64,000 nt of DNA from Cordylochernes scorpioides (GCA_030710605.1 CP092869.1:7149866-7213865), one strand, 5' to 3'; shown: positions 10,906 through 21,640, counted from the stretch's first letter. Notes: generated by a model not told the origin, from the sequence alone. Translations and numbers: made by a program.

Positions 10906-11107
10906 ATCTGTCCAGTTGTCTGTTTATCTGGAGATAAAACCTTTCGGTTATTGATCATCATAACTTATAGCTCAGAATTCAATGATCCTATTTAAAATTG
11001 ATTTTCGAGAAAGTTTCAATTCTATTCTCGCATAAAGATTCATTTTGTGAACACCAGAGTATTTCCACGGTCATTTGTCAACTAAAATTAATTATCAATA
11101 TATTTCA

Positions 11108-11787
11108 AGCAAAGTATTTATTATTTTATTAAAAGAGTATCATTTTTTTTATGTTCATAATTTTCTACTCTGTAAACTTCCCTCATTTCTTATCTTTTGT
11201 TTATCATTCATAGTTTGTGCTTGCCTTAATTAAATTGCTGTGTCATCCTGAAGTTTTTGTCTTCCCTAATTTTCCACGTGGCATTTTAGTGGAGATGCCG
11301 GGTAAATTAGGGAAGAAAAACTGAAGATCGCCGAGAAGAATTTGAGGCCAGGAGTGCTGTGATCTACATTTTCGGAGAGTGGCTCCAGGATTCCACCGCC
11401 GTGTCAAAGCCAAGACTTCCCTCCAAGATTACGATATCCGTATAGACGATACGACGACAAAGCCGCTCTTCACGCCGCAAGAAAAAGGACGCAAAGGTAC
11501 TAGGGACAAATTTCCAAAATTTCGAAGGAATCCTTGGCAGAAGCACGTCAGATCCATGTCAGTAACTACAATAATTGCTAGCTGTGGGTCACAGCTCCCA
11601 TAGGGAAGGAGTTATGTAGCTAATTATTTATTATTTTATTAACAGAGTATCATTTTTTATGTTTATATTTTGTTACTCTGTAAACTTCCCGCATTGCTTA
11701 TCTTTTGTTTATCATTCATAGTTTGTTCTTGGCTTAAATAAATTTCTGTGTCATCCTGAAGTTTTTCTTTACTAATTTTCCACGTGG
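11108..11787 (+). mobile_element. TRIM (miniature LTR retrotransposon), copy 2
   Basis: Same layout as copy 1: direct repeats 11108-11281 and 11618-11787, a TTTTAGTGGAGATGCCGGG box after the first, and AGGGAAGGAG before the second. The internal ~340 bp align closely with copy 1 (GCCGCTCTTCACGCCGCAAG, TCAGATCCATGTCAGTAAC) with scattered substitutions. The two LTRs of this copy differ at several sites, so the insertion is not very recent. Confidence 0.75.
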
Positions 11788-11879
11788 ATCCCCTCGCCCC
11801 CTAACGGAGTTCAGTGATGATTGACAGGTGTCCCATGGAGCTTCCTGTGGTTGTAGAGCTACTCAATAATATAACCAAT

Positions 11880-12005
11880 GAGCCTGGTCCTCCAATTAAT
11901 TTATCATTACAGTAAGGACAGTAGAAATTTGTTTAATTTCAAAAAGAATCATACACGTCTAAAATAGTATTAATTTCTCATAACAAATATCGCACTAATG
12001 CGCAT
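11880..12005. repeat. M1 MITE, half element
   Basis: TTACAGTAAGGACAGTAGAA, TTAATTTCAAAAAGAATCAT and ACGTCTAAAATAG are the reverse arm of M1. The outer end is near CGCACTAATGCGCATCAT. Confidence 0.6.
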
Positions 12006-12014
12006 CATATTAAT

Positions 12015-12570
12015 CAATATGAAATTTGAGAAATACTATGGGGATGCCAATGATAACTTCAAGGGATTCTTTAATACTTCAAGAATTCCTAACTATGTTC
12101 AACCCAACATTCTATAACGTTCAATTTTTTACTGGACATGGTGACTTCAACACATATTTGTTTAGAATTGGCAAAATTAATTCACCTGCATGCACTTGTG
12201 GAAACGAAAAACAAACCCCTGAACACCTTCTGATAAACTTTCCATTAACTTCTGATCTAAGGGAAGAAAACCAACATTACCTGACTAATACAAAACAAGT
12301 TGTTCACAATAAAGACCAATACATCAAGTTTAATAGATTCTGCAGGATGTATATTTCAAGGCGAAAGTGTTGATTGTACATATTTGAAGCTACTATTTCT
12401 AATTGCTATATGCAAAATTTGACATCGAACGTTTAATTTTCATGATTCCTAATGTTTAATTGTGTTAATTGTATATAATCCTATACTATTATATACTATA
12501 CTATAATATAAATTATCCTAATTGTGGATATGGCGTGTCTCTCCCAACTGTTAAATAAAATAATATTTAT
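12015..12570 (+). pseudogene. non-LTR retrotransposon 3' end with ORF2 C-terminus
   Basis: A 115-codon frame (12026-12373) contains FYNVQFFTGHGDFNTYLFRI followed by CTCGNEKQTPEHLL. This is the C-terminal region of LINE ORF2 proteins: a TGHG..YL.R segment and a CCHC-like C-x-C-G..T-x-EH zinc motif after the reverse transcriptase or RNase H. The final cysteine of the motif is replaced (INFP). Everything upstream is missing and the first residues are probably out of frame, so it is a 5'-truncated dead copy. The following ~190 bp look like its 3' UTR, ending GGATATGGCGTGTCTC and an A-rich tail. Confidence 0.75.
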
Positions 12571-12689
12571 TCGTTTATATTTAAAATAAAAAGAAAAATA
12601 AAACTAATTGTTTTGAAAATTGAGCAAGCTATATATTTTTAATTAAAAATACATATATATTGACGTTCAGATAACTGAAATATTGCAGA

Positions 12690-12835
12690 ACGACATTTGA
12701 AAATTATCCCGCTTGTGTTTCTTTTGAACGAAAAATTGAAACTTATCCCAAGGAAAAATAACCATTATTTCTAACCTTAGGGATGAGGTATAAAAAGATA
12801 AATTGTGAAGAGTAATGATAAACGGAAAATAAAGT
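12690..12835. repeat. single arm of fold-back family M4
   Basis: GACATTTGAAAATTATCCCG, TTTCTTTTGAACGAAAAAT and CTTAGGGATGAGGTAT..GTGAAGAGTAATGATAAACG match both arms of the fold-back at 26420-26705. The arm runs directly into the tRNA-like sequence. Confidence 0.65.
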
Positions 12836-12911
12836 GTCCAGGGATGGGAATCGAACCCAAAGTGTTACGCTTACCGGGCAGATGCCATGTCCACTAGGTT
12901 ACCCTGGACAT
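12836..12911 (-). tRNA. tRNA-like sequence, probable pseudogene
   Basis: On minus, terminal 8-9 bp complementary ends (TGTCCAGGG/CCCTGGACA), an A-box-like TAACCTAGTGG and a box B GGGTTCGATTCCC are present. The anticodon arm is poor: the possible loop CCGGTAA lacks U33 and the stem has mismatches. I read it as a tRNA pseudogene or a tRNA-derived SINE head rather than a working tRNA. A covariance-model search would settle it. Confidence 0.5.
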
Positions 12912-12999
12912 ATTTTTCCGTTCGTAAATAATATATAAAGTAATTTATAAAACAATATAATGCGGTCTATGTTAACTGAAATATTGCTAAATAAATGAT

Positions 13000-13840
13000 A
13001 TTTAAATCCAATATATTCCTTTTTAATTGATAAAGCGAATTATTTCACATTCTATAAGGGTAGATTATCGTTAAGAGAGTAAAGGTACAAAGTCAAGAGG
13101 ATTCCAAATGTAAACTTTGCTCAAAATAAACTCGGAAATTTCAACGACATTCCAAGAATAGCTAGGTGTGAGCTCTGCACCTTGAAGGGAATAGCCTAGC
13201 TATAGGAATTCCTTTCACCAAATAAAATCACATCTTCTCCAAACTGGATTATGCAAATTCCAGAGAAAGTAGAAGCGGAATATTTGGGGAACAAAACGGC
13301 TGTTTTACCTGGGGTTGGAATTTACGGATTTTATTCACATGTCACATAGAGAAATATAAGTTTTTCGGGAAAGTTTTTTTATATTGAAAACTAATCTGAT
13401 TATTTACATTTTTAATAATTATATCATTGTCTTTAATCGTTTATACTTGTTAGGTTTTTTATTATTATTATTGTATTTTATTAATTAATTATAATTCATA
13501 TTCATAGAATTTTATTGTTACTTATCATCCTTCTTTTTTGTTGTTTTTTTTTCTTCTTCTGTTTTTTTTTGTGTTATAAATACATTTAAATCGCATTAAA
13601 TCGTAGTGTAATTCTCTTTTGTTGTTTGAAATAAATCGAATTGAATCGAATTGAGTCAGCTCGTTCTTTCTAGAAGAAACTTCAAAGAAAACGTTCTAAC
13701 AATACTGTTGCATCATAGCTAATGCACCTATTTTATTTTAATTTGTAAGATTATTTTTCATATATTTTAAATTCAAATTTATTAATTTATTTTATTAAAC
13801 AGAATATATATATGTATATAAAGAGATTTATGTATTATAA
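13000..13840. other. AT-rich stretch, no gene seen
   Basis: Only long T runs (13520-13580), imperfect ATT repeats and a duplicated AATCGAATTGA are visible. No coding or repeat signature was recognised. Confidence 0.5.
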
Positions 13841-14149
13841 AATCACCATTTGTATTTAGGTACACTGTGTGACGTCACTTCTCTCTTTGATGTGATAAAT
13901 AAATTCTGGAAGCTACTTAAAGTAGAGTTATCTCCACTTATATAAATTTGTAGGATGGTTGAAACACGCTCTGGTAAGATACAAGACCCGGCACAGGAGT
14001 GAATCATGGTTGAAAAGTTTTCCAAGCCGCAAACTGGTGCAACTTTACGCTTATATAAAAATCGCTATTTTTATGGTAGTTTTCGAGTCTTTTACTCAAA
14101 ACTAAGCAATCTACACTAAGTTATAATAGAAAATACAAAAATATTTTGT

Positions 14150-14330
14150 TTATATATATATAAATCTATATTGTTCTGAAAATAGAGCAATCCATACTTA
14201 AATTATTAGATAATAAAAAGGCATAATTTGTATTGAATAAAATATTCACTTGCCAATATATAGGAAAATAAATATTTTATTCAATCCAATGTATGCTTTT
14301 TTATTATCTAATAAATATATATGTGATACA
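14150..14330. repeat. family F remnants (Penelope-like terminal segment)
   Basis: GAAAATAGAGCAATCCATA, AAAAAGGCATAATTTGTATTG and their inverted partners (TGTATGCTTTTTTATTATCT) form a fold-back. The central stem-loop core has been lost. Confidence 0.45.
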
Positions 14331-14600
14331 TTAGCGCGCCATCTGTTATGAAAATTCGAAACTATTATAGACGCGTATGATTCTTTTAAAAATTAACCAA
14401 TTTCTACTGTCCTTACTGCAATGTAAAATTAATGGGAGGACCTGGTTCATCAATCGTGAACCCTCCCAGCGGTTTCGCCAGTTTAATCTACCATACCGCT
14501 GTTATATTGCATTTTTCGGTTTTCCTTTTATAGTGATACTGATGCAAGACACTTGGAATGGGTATTTTAGATGAACAATGAATATAAGCTTTGAGGAGAT
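14330..14600. repeat. M1 MITE, one arm
   Basis: Starts at GCGCGCCATCTGTTATG, then AGACGCGTATGATTCTTTT, TTTCTACTGTCCTTACTGC, GGGAGGACCTGGTTCATCA and CCCAGCGGTTTCGCCAGTTT. Orientation is the same as at 58825-59080, with which it aligns along most of its length. Confidence 0.7.
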
Positions 14601-14614
14601 TAGAAATACATACA

Positions 14615-14800
14615 ATTATGAATATATAAATTTATTATTAAAAAGGCATATATTAGATCAAAATATAATTTATCTACCAATATTTCAGTTAGCTGAACGC
14701 CAAACCTTTTCAAGGTATTATAACATATATATGATGTAATGTAAATGTTGTGTGTGTGTGGTATGTAAATATGTTATAATACCTTGAAAAGTGACAAAGA
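14615..14800. repeat. family F fold-back with stem-loop
   Basis: AAAAAGGCATATATTAGATC, CCAATATTTCAGTTAGCTGA, AACGCC and CTTTTCAAGGTATTATAACA, followed ~50 bp later by the inverted ATGTTATAATACCTTGAAAA. It abuts the tandem array that follows. Confidence 0.55.
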
Positions 14801-16085
14801 TTCACCAAAAACGTAAAGTTAGCAATAAATAATTGGAATTGGATTATTGTCAATTTGAAGTTGTGTTAGAGCATTATATTATGAAATTATGGCAATGGAA
14901 TAGTGACAAAGAGTCACCAAAACGTAAAGTTAACAATAAATACGTTGAATTTGATTATTGTCAGTTTGAAGTTATGTTAAAACATTCATTATAGAAATTA
15001 TAGAAATGGAATAGTGACAAAGAGTCACCAAAACGTAAAGTTAACAATAAATACGTTGAAATTGATTATTGTCAGTTTGAAGTTATGTTAGAACATTCAT
15101 TATGAAAATTATGGCAATGGAATTGTGACAAAGAGTCACCAAAACGTAAAGTTAACAATAAATAAGTTGAAGTTGATTATTGTCAGTTTGAAGTTATGTT
15201 AGAACATTCATTATAGAAATTATGTCAATGGAATAGTGACAAAGAGTCAGCAAAACGTAAAGTTAACAATAAATACGTTGAATTTGATTATTGTCAGTTT
15301 GTAGTTATGTTTGAACATTCATTATGGAAATTATGGCAATGGAATAGTGATAAAAGAGTCACCAAAGCGTAAGGTTAACAATAGATACGTTGAAGTTGAT
15401 TATTGTCAGTTTGAAGTTATGTTAGAACATTCATTATAGAAATTATGTCAATGGAATAGTGACAAAGAGTCACCAAAACGTAAAGTTAACAATAAATACG
15501 TTGAATTTGATTATTGTCAGTTTGAAGTTATGTTAGAACATTCATTATAGAAATTATGGCAATCGAATAGTGACAAAGAGTTACCAAAAAGTAAAGTTAA
15601 CAATAAATACGTTGAATTTGATTATTGTCAGTTTGAAGTTATGTTAGAACATTATTTAAGGAAATTATGGCAATGGAATAGTGACAAAGAGTCACCAAAA
15701 CGTAAAGTTAACAATAAATACGTTGAATTTGATTATAGATATTGTCAGTTTGAAGTTATGTTAAAACATTCATTATGGAAATTATGGCAATGGAATAGTG
15801 ACAAAGAGTAACCAAAACGTAAAGTTAACAATAAATACGTTGAATTTGATTATTGTCAGTTTGAAGTTATGTTAGAACATTCATTATGGAAATTATGGCA
15901 ATGGAATAGTGACAAAGAGTCACCTAAACGTAAAGTTAACAATAAATACGTTGAATTTGATTATTGTCAGTTTGAAGTTATATTAGAACATTATTTTAGG
16001 GAAATTATGATAATGGAATAGTGGCAAAAAGTCACCGAAACGTAGAGTTAACAATGAATAAATGGAATTTGATTATTGTCAGTTT
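14789..16085. repeat. tandem array, ~112-bp unit, about 12 copies
   Basis: Starts of GTGACAAAG..GTCACC at about 14789, 14903, 15014, 15126, 15236, 15347, 15458, 15570, 15683, 15797, 15910 and 16021 show a period of 110-114 bp. The unit includes ACGTAAAGTTAACAATAAAT, ATTGTCAGTTTGAAGTTATG and TTATGGCAATGGAATA. Copies are highly similar, and one has a small TATAGA insertion (about 15735). The array lies in a TTLL intron; the remaining units follow the SINE at 16428-16570. No frame is conserved, so it is a minisatellite-like array. Confidence 0.9.
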
Positions 16086-16427
16086 TTGGGTCGGTGGAAG
16101 GATGGTCGAAACCGTTGGTTTTGACCGTTACGACCCGTGTTCGATTCCCGCATTGGACACCTTTTTATCTGATTAAAAAATGCTCCATTGCAACAATTTG
16201 AATTTTTTTATTTAAAATATATTCTCTAATGGTTTCTGATCATTACAATAGTCCAACACCGCCAACGAGTGCAAGTAACCAAATGGGGCTCCGGCACATT
16301 TGTAAGTGCAAATTCGAACTGCTTTTCACACATGTGTAGACATGTGGTGTAATTAAAAACAGTCGCCTATTCCTACCCACCATGATTATCATGGCCTGTA
16401 CCACGTGTACTAGATATTAGCAAAATA
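16086..16427 (+). mobile_element. SINE-A inserted in the tandem array, with target duplication
   Basis: The element lies between two copies of ATTGTCAGTTT (16075-16085 and 16428-16438), a target-site duplication of about 11 bp. It has a tRNA-like head (GGTCGGTGGAAGGATGGTC, box B GTGTTCGATTCCCGC), a body containing TGCAAGTAACC and GGGGCTCCGGCACATTTG, and the GTACCACGTGTACTAGATA end. Because the surrounding unit sequence is known, this copy fixes the family limits at about 340 bp. Confidence 0.85.
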
Positions 16428-16570
16428 ATTGTCAGTTTGAAGTTATGTTAGAGCATTGTTTTTGGAAATTATGCCAATGGAAAAGTGAAAATGAGTCGGC
16501 GAAACGTAAAGTTAACAATAAATAAGTTAAATTTGATTATAAATATTGTAAAATTGAAGTTATGTTCGAG
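16428..16570. repeat. tail of the ~112-bp tandem array
   Basis: One and a half diverged units follow the SINE and end about 18 bp from the TTLL exon donor at 16587. Confidence 0.75.
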
Positions 16571-16587
16571 CATCAGAGGTAACTCAC

Positions 16588-16695
16588 CTGTCTGTACCCT
16601 GTCAGGTTGTCGGATTCTCTGCGACCTTCCAGGAGAGATGTGGCTTCTTCTGGAGTCAATCCGTGGGATTCCTGGAGCATCAGTCCTTGTTGAAG
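16588..16695 (-). CDS. TTLL-like gene, exon 5 of those seen
   Basis: The exon encodes 36 residues, LQQGLMLQESHGLTPEEATS then LLEGRRESDNLTGYRQ, in phase 0 at both ends. The donor is CAG-GTGAGT at 16587-16582. The acceptor AG is at 16697-16696, though its pyrimidine tract is weak and a stop lies just upstream in frame, which fixes the start. The preceding exon ends in phase 0 (…AADLPG), so the join is compatible. It lies after the ATP-grasp domain and is probably a C-terminal extension with no family motif I recognise. The codons are GC-rich compared with flanking introns. Confidence 0.7.
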
Positions 16696-16920
16696 CTACT
16701 TGTTTAGCTTACAGTACTCTTCTATCCTGACATAGAAGTGATAGATATCATAAATGATCATTTATATGTTCAAATAGCTTATATAAGAAGTAAGAGATCC
16801 TATCCTTGTCTGGAGAAGGACAAGATGGAGGAACCTTTACTAAGAACCTATTTTTATATTTTATCACCTAATATTGCAAATATCATCATTTATACAAATA
16901 TACATAAGATCTATATATAA

Positions 16921-17470
16921 CAAATGAAAACATTAAGACGCGAATATTTCTTTTCACAAATAAATCAAACTTCTACTGTCCTTACTGCAATTTAAAAATA
17001 TTAGAAGAGCTTGGTTCATCAGTGGTGAACCCTCCCAGCGGTTTCGTCAATTTAATCTACCAGACCGCTTCTATTGAGCTCTAATACTGTATTGGATCAT
17101 TCATTTTAATGCTATACTCAAAGGTGGAATTTTAGAAATGGTATTTAGGTAAACTATGGACATAAGCTTTTAGAACAGTAGAATTACATTAGGATAATTA
17201 AAAGATTATGTCCAAAGTTTGCTTGAATACCACATTTCTGAGATTCCACCCTTTTTTCCGGTGTAGCAGAATAGCTTAAAAGCAGAATCGTCCAATACAG
17301 TATTAGAGCTCTAAAGAAGCGGTCTGGTAGATTAAATTGGCGAAACTGTTGGGAGGGTTCACCACTAATGATCCAAACCCTTCCAATCTTTTTCATCGCA
17401 GTAAGGACAGTAGAGAAGTTTGATTTATTTGTGAAGAGAAACATTCACGTCTTAATGTTTTCATTCGTTA
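16921..17470. repeat. M1 MITE, complete fold-back element
   Basis: Both arms are present. The left runs ATTAAGACGCGAATATTTCT, CTACTGTCCTTACTGC, GAACCCTCCCAGCGGTTTCG, ATCTACCAGACCGCTTCT, then GGTGGAATTTTAGAAATGG. The right is its inverted copy. Arms are about 250 bp with a short centre near 17165-17215. This is the best full-length M1 example in the window. No transposase frame is present, so it is non-autonomous. Confidence 0.75.
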
Positions 17471-17575
17471 TATATCATTTATCTTTGTTTAATTTCTAAT
17501 TAATATTTGTAACAGTTGACACTAAGAGTGTCAATAAGGTATGTTTAAATGAAAAGTTAAAGAGATGGAGGATAC

Positions 17576-17804
17576 CCCGGGCAGGTCAGCAGCTAGAAGG
17601 TCCCTGTAGAGTCCAGCGGAGACCGAGTTGTCCCTTAGTAACAGCAACCGTAGGGCGTCCGCTACCACAGCCCGCTTCACCGGGGCTACACGGTCCCCTG
17701 TCCGTAATAAGCTAGGCTGGCCAGTGACCTCCAGTAACACAGGACGGAGGTCTGGCCGAGAGAACATCACATCCACGCCGAGAAGCTGATAGCATTGCCG
17801 ACAC
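17576..17804 (-). CDS. TTLL-like gene, exon 4: C-terminal part of the ATP-grasp domain
   Basis: The exon encodes (R)CRQCYQLLGVDVMFSRPDL-RPVLLEVTGQPSLLRTGDR then VAPVKRAVVADALRLLLL…LLAADLPG. In TTL-family ligases this region reads C-x-E/Q-L-x-G-x-D-V…P-W-L-L-E-V-N-x-x-P-S-L, where the Asp, Glu and Asn bind Mg-ATP. Here D and E are present but N is replaced by T and W by V. The acceptor is TGTGTACAG at 17813-17805 and the donor GGG-GTATCC at 17575. Phase in is 2/1, supplied by AG of the previous exon to make Arg; phase out is 0. Family tubulin ligases add Glu, Gly or Tyr to tubulin tails. Activity is doubtful for this protein. Confidence 0.85.
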
Positions 17805-18111
17805 CTGTACACAGAGTTATCTGTAATAGTAAGGAATTTATGCTAATTATCTGAAAACGATTATTATATTTGATTTACTTTATGGATTTAAATTCAGTAT
17901 TGATTCGTTTTATACATTGTCCTATACTATCTAATTTTGTCACCTTGAACTAAGCTAGATTATATTAGCCTATTTGAAATTTGACTTTATAAAAAAAAAA
18001 CGATTCTTATTCCACAGATGCTCAAGTAATATTGTTCTCGAGGTAATTCCGGGTGTTTATTTGGGCCATTCTTCTATATTCACATATATATATTCATATA
18101 TATATGTTATA

Positions 18112-18272
18112 CAGTAGAACCTCCCTGTAAAGGACAACACCTAATTACTGAGCCAAAGTGTCCTTTACAGAGAGGTGTCCTCTTACCAGAGAGTTACTAA
18201 ATAGTAAAAATGGTAATTTTGCAAATGAAAATATCCTTTATAGAGAGGTGTCTTCTCATGGAGGTTCTACTG
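18112..18272. mobile_element. pogo/Tigger-like MITE, 161 bp
   Basis: Terminal inverted repeats CAGTAGAACCTCC and GGAGGTTCTACTG are flanked by TA on both sides (18110-18111 and 18273-18274). Subterminal GTCCTTTACAGAGAGGTGTC recurs inside. The TIR start CAGT and TA duplication fit the pogo/Tigger group. Confidence 0.75.
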
Positions 18273-18479
18273 TATATTGTTTCATATTATTTATTATTCT
18301 ATGAAGAAATTTTTAAATTTCTATATTTGTATTTTTATACACTGTATAATTTTCTCTTTGCCTTTCTGTTATTTTATCAGTTTTATTTTGGTTTTGTCTT
18401 AAATTGCCGTGTTATTCTGAAGTTTGTCTTTCTTAATTTTCTATATTATGTATACAATGTATATATATTCTGATAATAG

Positions 18480-18645
18480 AGGAATCTATATTTAAATAGA
18501 TAGTAAAAAGGTATATATTGGATTGAATAAAAGTGTATACAAAAATGTAATGTCTCGAAAAAGGTTGGCGTTCAGCCAACCAAAATGTTGGCAAAAATAT
18601 CTTTTATTCACTCCAATATATGCCTTTTTATTATATAATATATGT
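18480..18645. repeat. family F fold-back with stem-loop
   Basis: AGGAATCTATATTTAAATAG, AAAAAGGTATATATTGGAT and GAAAAAGGTTGGCGTTCAGC..CCAAAATGTTGGCAAAA, then inverted CACTCCAATATATGCCTTTT. The stem-loop TTGGC-GTTCA-GCCAA is kept. Confidence 0.5.
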
Positions 18646-18649
18646 GAGC

Positions 18650-19085
18650 TATATGAAAATATTATTTTATTTAAAATTATATTTCATAGATTCAAATACA
18701 CTGCTAAATCGACCGCCAGAGGTCACGATTCCCCTACAAAAAACTCATTGTTGTTGTTTCCCGATGGCCGCTCAAAAATCATTTATTTTGGTTAGCAGCC
18801 CCGTAAATAAATATATTTTATCTTTCCCGATGGCCGGCTCAAACATTTTGTACATTATGTAAATAGGTTTTTCATTTTTTGATTCTTACGCCTTATGCTA
18901 GGCAGTACTTTTATCAAATTGTTTTTTTTTTAATATATATTCCATAAGCTCAATTAAAGCTATTTTTCTGATCAAAACCATTTTTATTATAATATTTTCA
19001 AGATTTTAACCACGACTGCATTACCATAGAATAATCCTCAAGATAATCAAAATCAACAGAAATCTCTTTTTTTTATAACATGTAT
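18650..19085 (+). repeat. M3 repeat copy
   Basis: Same landmarks as the copy at 10440-10830, with a duplicated TTTCCCGATGGCCG segment at 18757 and 18823. Confidence 0.7.
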
Positions 19086-19109
19086 ATATAAATTGGTATT
19101 CTTTCTTGA

Positions 19110-19360
19110 TTAAATTTTATATCCAGATTAACGTGTATTTTGTGAACTTAACGATTATATTTCCGATAAAAATCATATTTAAAGTTTAATTCATTTTGTA
19201 AATACATTCTACACTTTCTACAAAATCTGGATCTCTAATGTTTTCATGTGTTGAATAATGTAAATAACTTATGTAAATAAACTTTTTTCCTTGTTTGGCG
19301 CAAGTATCCCTTGCGGGATATAGCGCTTTGGAAATGATAATAATTGATAATTGAAACGTG
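19110..19360 (+). repeat. LINE 3' untranslated segment, type 1
   Basis: Near-identical to 32735-32960: GTGAACTTAACGAT, CTACAAAATCTGGATCTCTA, GTTTGGCGCAAGTAT and CTTGCGGGATATAGCGCTTT followed by a short TAATTGATAA tail. Two 5'-truncated copies ending at the same place imply a LINE 3' end. Confidence 0.65.
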
Positions 19361-19844
19361 TATTAATGATATTTTTATTGATAAGTATCAAACTAGAGAA
19401 AGATAATTGGGTTTTATATTGATTATTTCTTTCTTAATGTTTCTTTAGAAAACCAAATTAACGAGAGTTCACTAGTGTGCATCCAGTTATGTAAAATATG
19501 CCAGGACATTCCACAGAAAAGATAGGAAGTACTGGTTGAATAAACATCAATAGAAGAAGAAGAAGTAGAAAGTAAAATTTAAAGGGGAAATTGGATTAAA
19601 GTCAAAGTTTTCCAATTAAACAACTTAACAAAATTTATTTGGAGCAAAGTTTCATTAATTAAAGCTGAATTGATGGAGAGAGCGTGCACTTAATTGATAA
19701 ATACCAACGGGGAAAGAAGGAAATAAATATTCAGTTTCGGAAGTGTTTAGGGAGAAACTCTGCAGTATGCTAAGAGGGCTTTGACCTCAAGAACAATGAA
19801 AATATTCTAAATTATAGTAGAAATATAATGAATGAAGATATTAA

Positions 19845-20095
19845 TACACGAACGTTTCTTTTCACAAATAAATCAAACTTCTACTGTCCTTACTGCGATG
19901 AAAAAATATTGGAAGGGCTTGGTTTATCACTTGTGAACCCTCCCAGCGGTCTGGTAGATTAAATTGGCGAAACTACTTGGAGGGTTCGCCGCTGATGAGC
20001 CAAGCCCTCCCAATATATTTACACCACACTAAAGACAGTAGAATATTTATTTATTTGTGAAAGAAACATTCGCGTCTTAAAGTTTTCATTTGCTA
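19845..20095. repeat. M1 MITE, compact fold-back
   Basis: Both arms are present but deleted centrally: CTTCTACTGTCCTTACTGCG..GAACCCTCCCAGCGGTCTGG, then AAATTGGCGAAACTACTTGG..CCAAGCCCTCCCAATATATT. Another M1 piece at 20270-20331 is interrupted by the mariner that follows. Confidence 0.65.
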
Positions 20096-20333
20096 AATAT
20101 TTTCTTTCCCCAATCATGTTATTTGTTGGATGTACAGATTCCAATATTTTACAAAGAAACATTCCTCTAGTTACCAGAACTACAATAGATTATTTTATAC
20201 AGTTGGACTATTCTCACTATAAGCATAGAATGTCGGTAGAAGTGTGGTCTAAATTTTCGTCAATTTTTTTTTAATCTACCAGACCGCTTCTTTAAAGCTC
20301 CAATACTAAATTGGATCATTCTACTCTTACATA

Positions 20334-21640
20334 GTGTGATCAATAATTTCCAGGAATGATAAATATTTAAATAAATACAAAAATATAATAAAGGTTTATT
20401 TAAAATTTCTCAAAATAATCACCGTCACTATCTATATACTTGTTCCATATTTTTTTCCAGATATCAAAACACCTCTGAAAATCCTCATCTTTCAGGCTTT
20501 TCAAAATATTCTTCGTATTTTCCTTTATTTCAGGTATTGAGGCAAATCGACGTCCTTTTAAGAATTTTTTTTTTAAGGTAAAGGAAAAGGTCGTTGGGAG
20601 CAAGGTCAGGAGTATAGGTAGGCTGGGGGGTAGTAAAGCAATTCCGTGTTTAGCCAATTAGAGTTGTACAGTGACGGCCGTATGTGGCCGTGCGTTGTCA
20701 TGATGCAAGGGCCAATTTTTCTGATGCCAATTTTCGGGTCGTTTCTGACGCACAGCCTCCCTTAAACGTCGCAATACATCAAGATAGTAATGGTGATTAA
20801 TGGTCTGACCCTCGGGCACGAATTCATAGTGTACCAATCCCTTTACATCAAAGAAAGTGATAAGAAGACACTTAAGCTTCCATTTGAACATCCTTGCTTT
20901 CTTGAATCTTGGTTCTCCAGGCTCTAGCCACTGTCTTGATTGCCTCTTAGTCTCAGGATCATACCCATGTTTCATCTCCCGTGATAAAATATTTGAGCCA
21001 ATGGGGATCAGAATTAAACATTTCGACCATGTTTTTGCACGTTTCTTTGCAATGCTCTTTCTGCTCATTCGTTAAGAGATGTGGGACAAATTTAGCCGGG
21101 GATCGTTTAAGATGAAGATCATTCTTTATGATGGTTTGGCATGTTCCAAAAGAGATATCCAAGTCTTCTGATAGCTCTCTGATAGTTATTCTTGGGTTTC
21201 CTTTGTTCGATGACTTGATTTTGAGTACATTTTCGGGGTTTCTTATCGGTAAAGGTCTGCCAGTGTGTAGATCATCCTTGACGCTTGTTCGACCAGCTTT
21301 AAATCGTGAAAACCATTCAAATGTCCTCGATTGTGATAGGGCATCTTCTTTAAAAGTCTGCTTCAACATTTGAAATGATTCAGACGCTATTTTCCCTAAT
21401 TTAAAGCAAAACTCTATGCAGACTCGCTGTTTTCAATACAGTCCATACTGGAGTTAGAAAATGTTCTGATATACTCGAGCTTATAAATTCGAAAAAGAAA
21501 ACGTGAGCGCGTGCGTCTGTGTGATCATTTTTTTTCTATGTGTTGATAAATGTTTTATCTATAAGGTCCTTATAAAATTATTTCATTATTTTGAATATTT
21601 AACGTGATCCAGTCTCATTCCTGGAAATTATTTATGACAC
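20334..21640 (-). mobile_element. mariner element, dead copy
   Basis: Ends at 20334 (GTGTGATCAATAATTTCCAG) and 21640 (complement GTGTCATAAATAATTTCCAG) form imperfect terminal inverted repeats. The left flank is TA; the right flank is altered. The length of ~1.3 kb is standard for mariner. The left end interrupts an M1 arm (ATCTACCAGACCGCTTC.. at 20272-20331). Confidence 0.75.
20400..21446 (-). pseudogene. mariner transposase pseudogene
   Basis: Minus-strand pieces in order are VCIEFCFKLGKIASESF, MLKQTFKEDALSQSRTFEWF, GRTSVKDDLHTGRPLPIRNP, YFITGDETWV, HGYDPETKRQSRQWLEPGEP, PLHHDNARPHTAV and YTPDLAPNDLFLYLKK, ending DSDGDYFEKF. The three catalytic aspartates (GDETW, HHDNARPH, TPDLAPND) can all be found, giving DD34D-type mariner. 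The frame is broken: a shift near the ATG, a shift between GDETWV and GYDPETK, a stop at 20658-20660, and shifts either side of TPDLAPND. No active protein could be made. Confidence 0.85.

Noticed and set aside
13843-14025. Minus-strand open frame (FSTMIHSCAGSCILPERVS…) as an exon
   Set aside because: No clear splice sites in phase and no recognisable domain.
20857-21373. Plus-strand open frames over 20857-21373
   Set aside because: They are antisense to the mariner transposase pseudogene.
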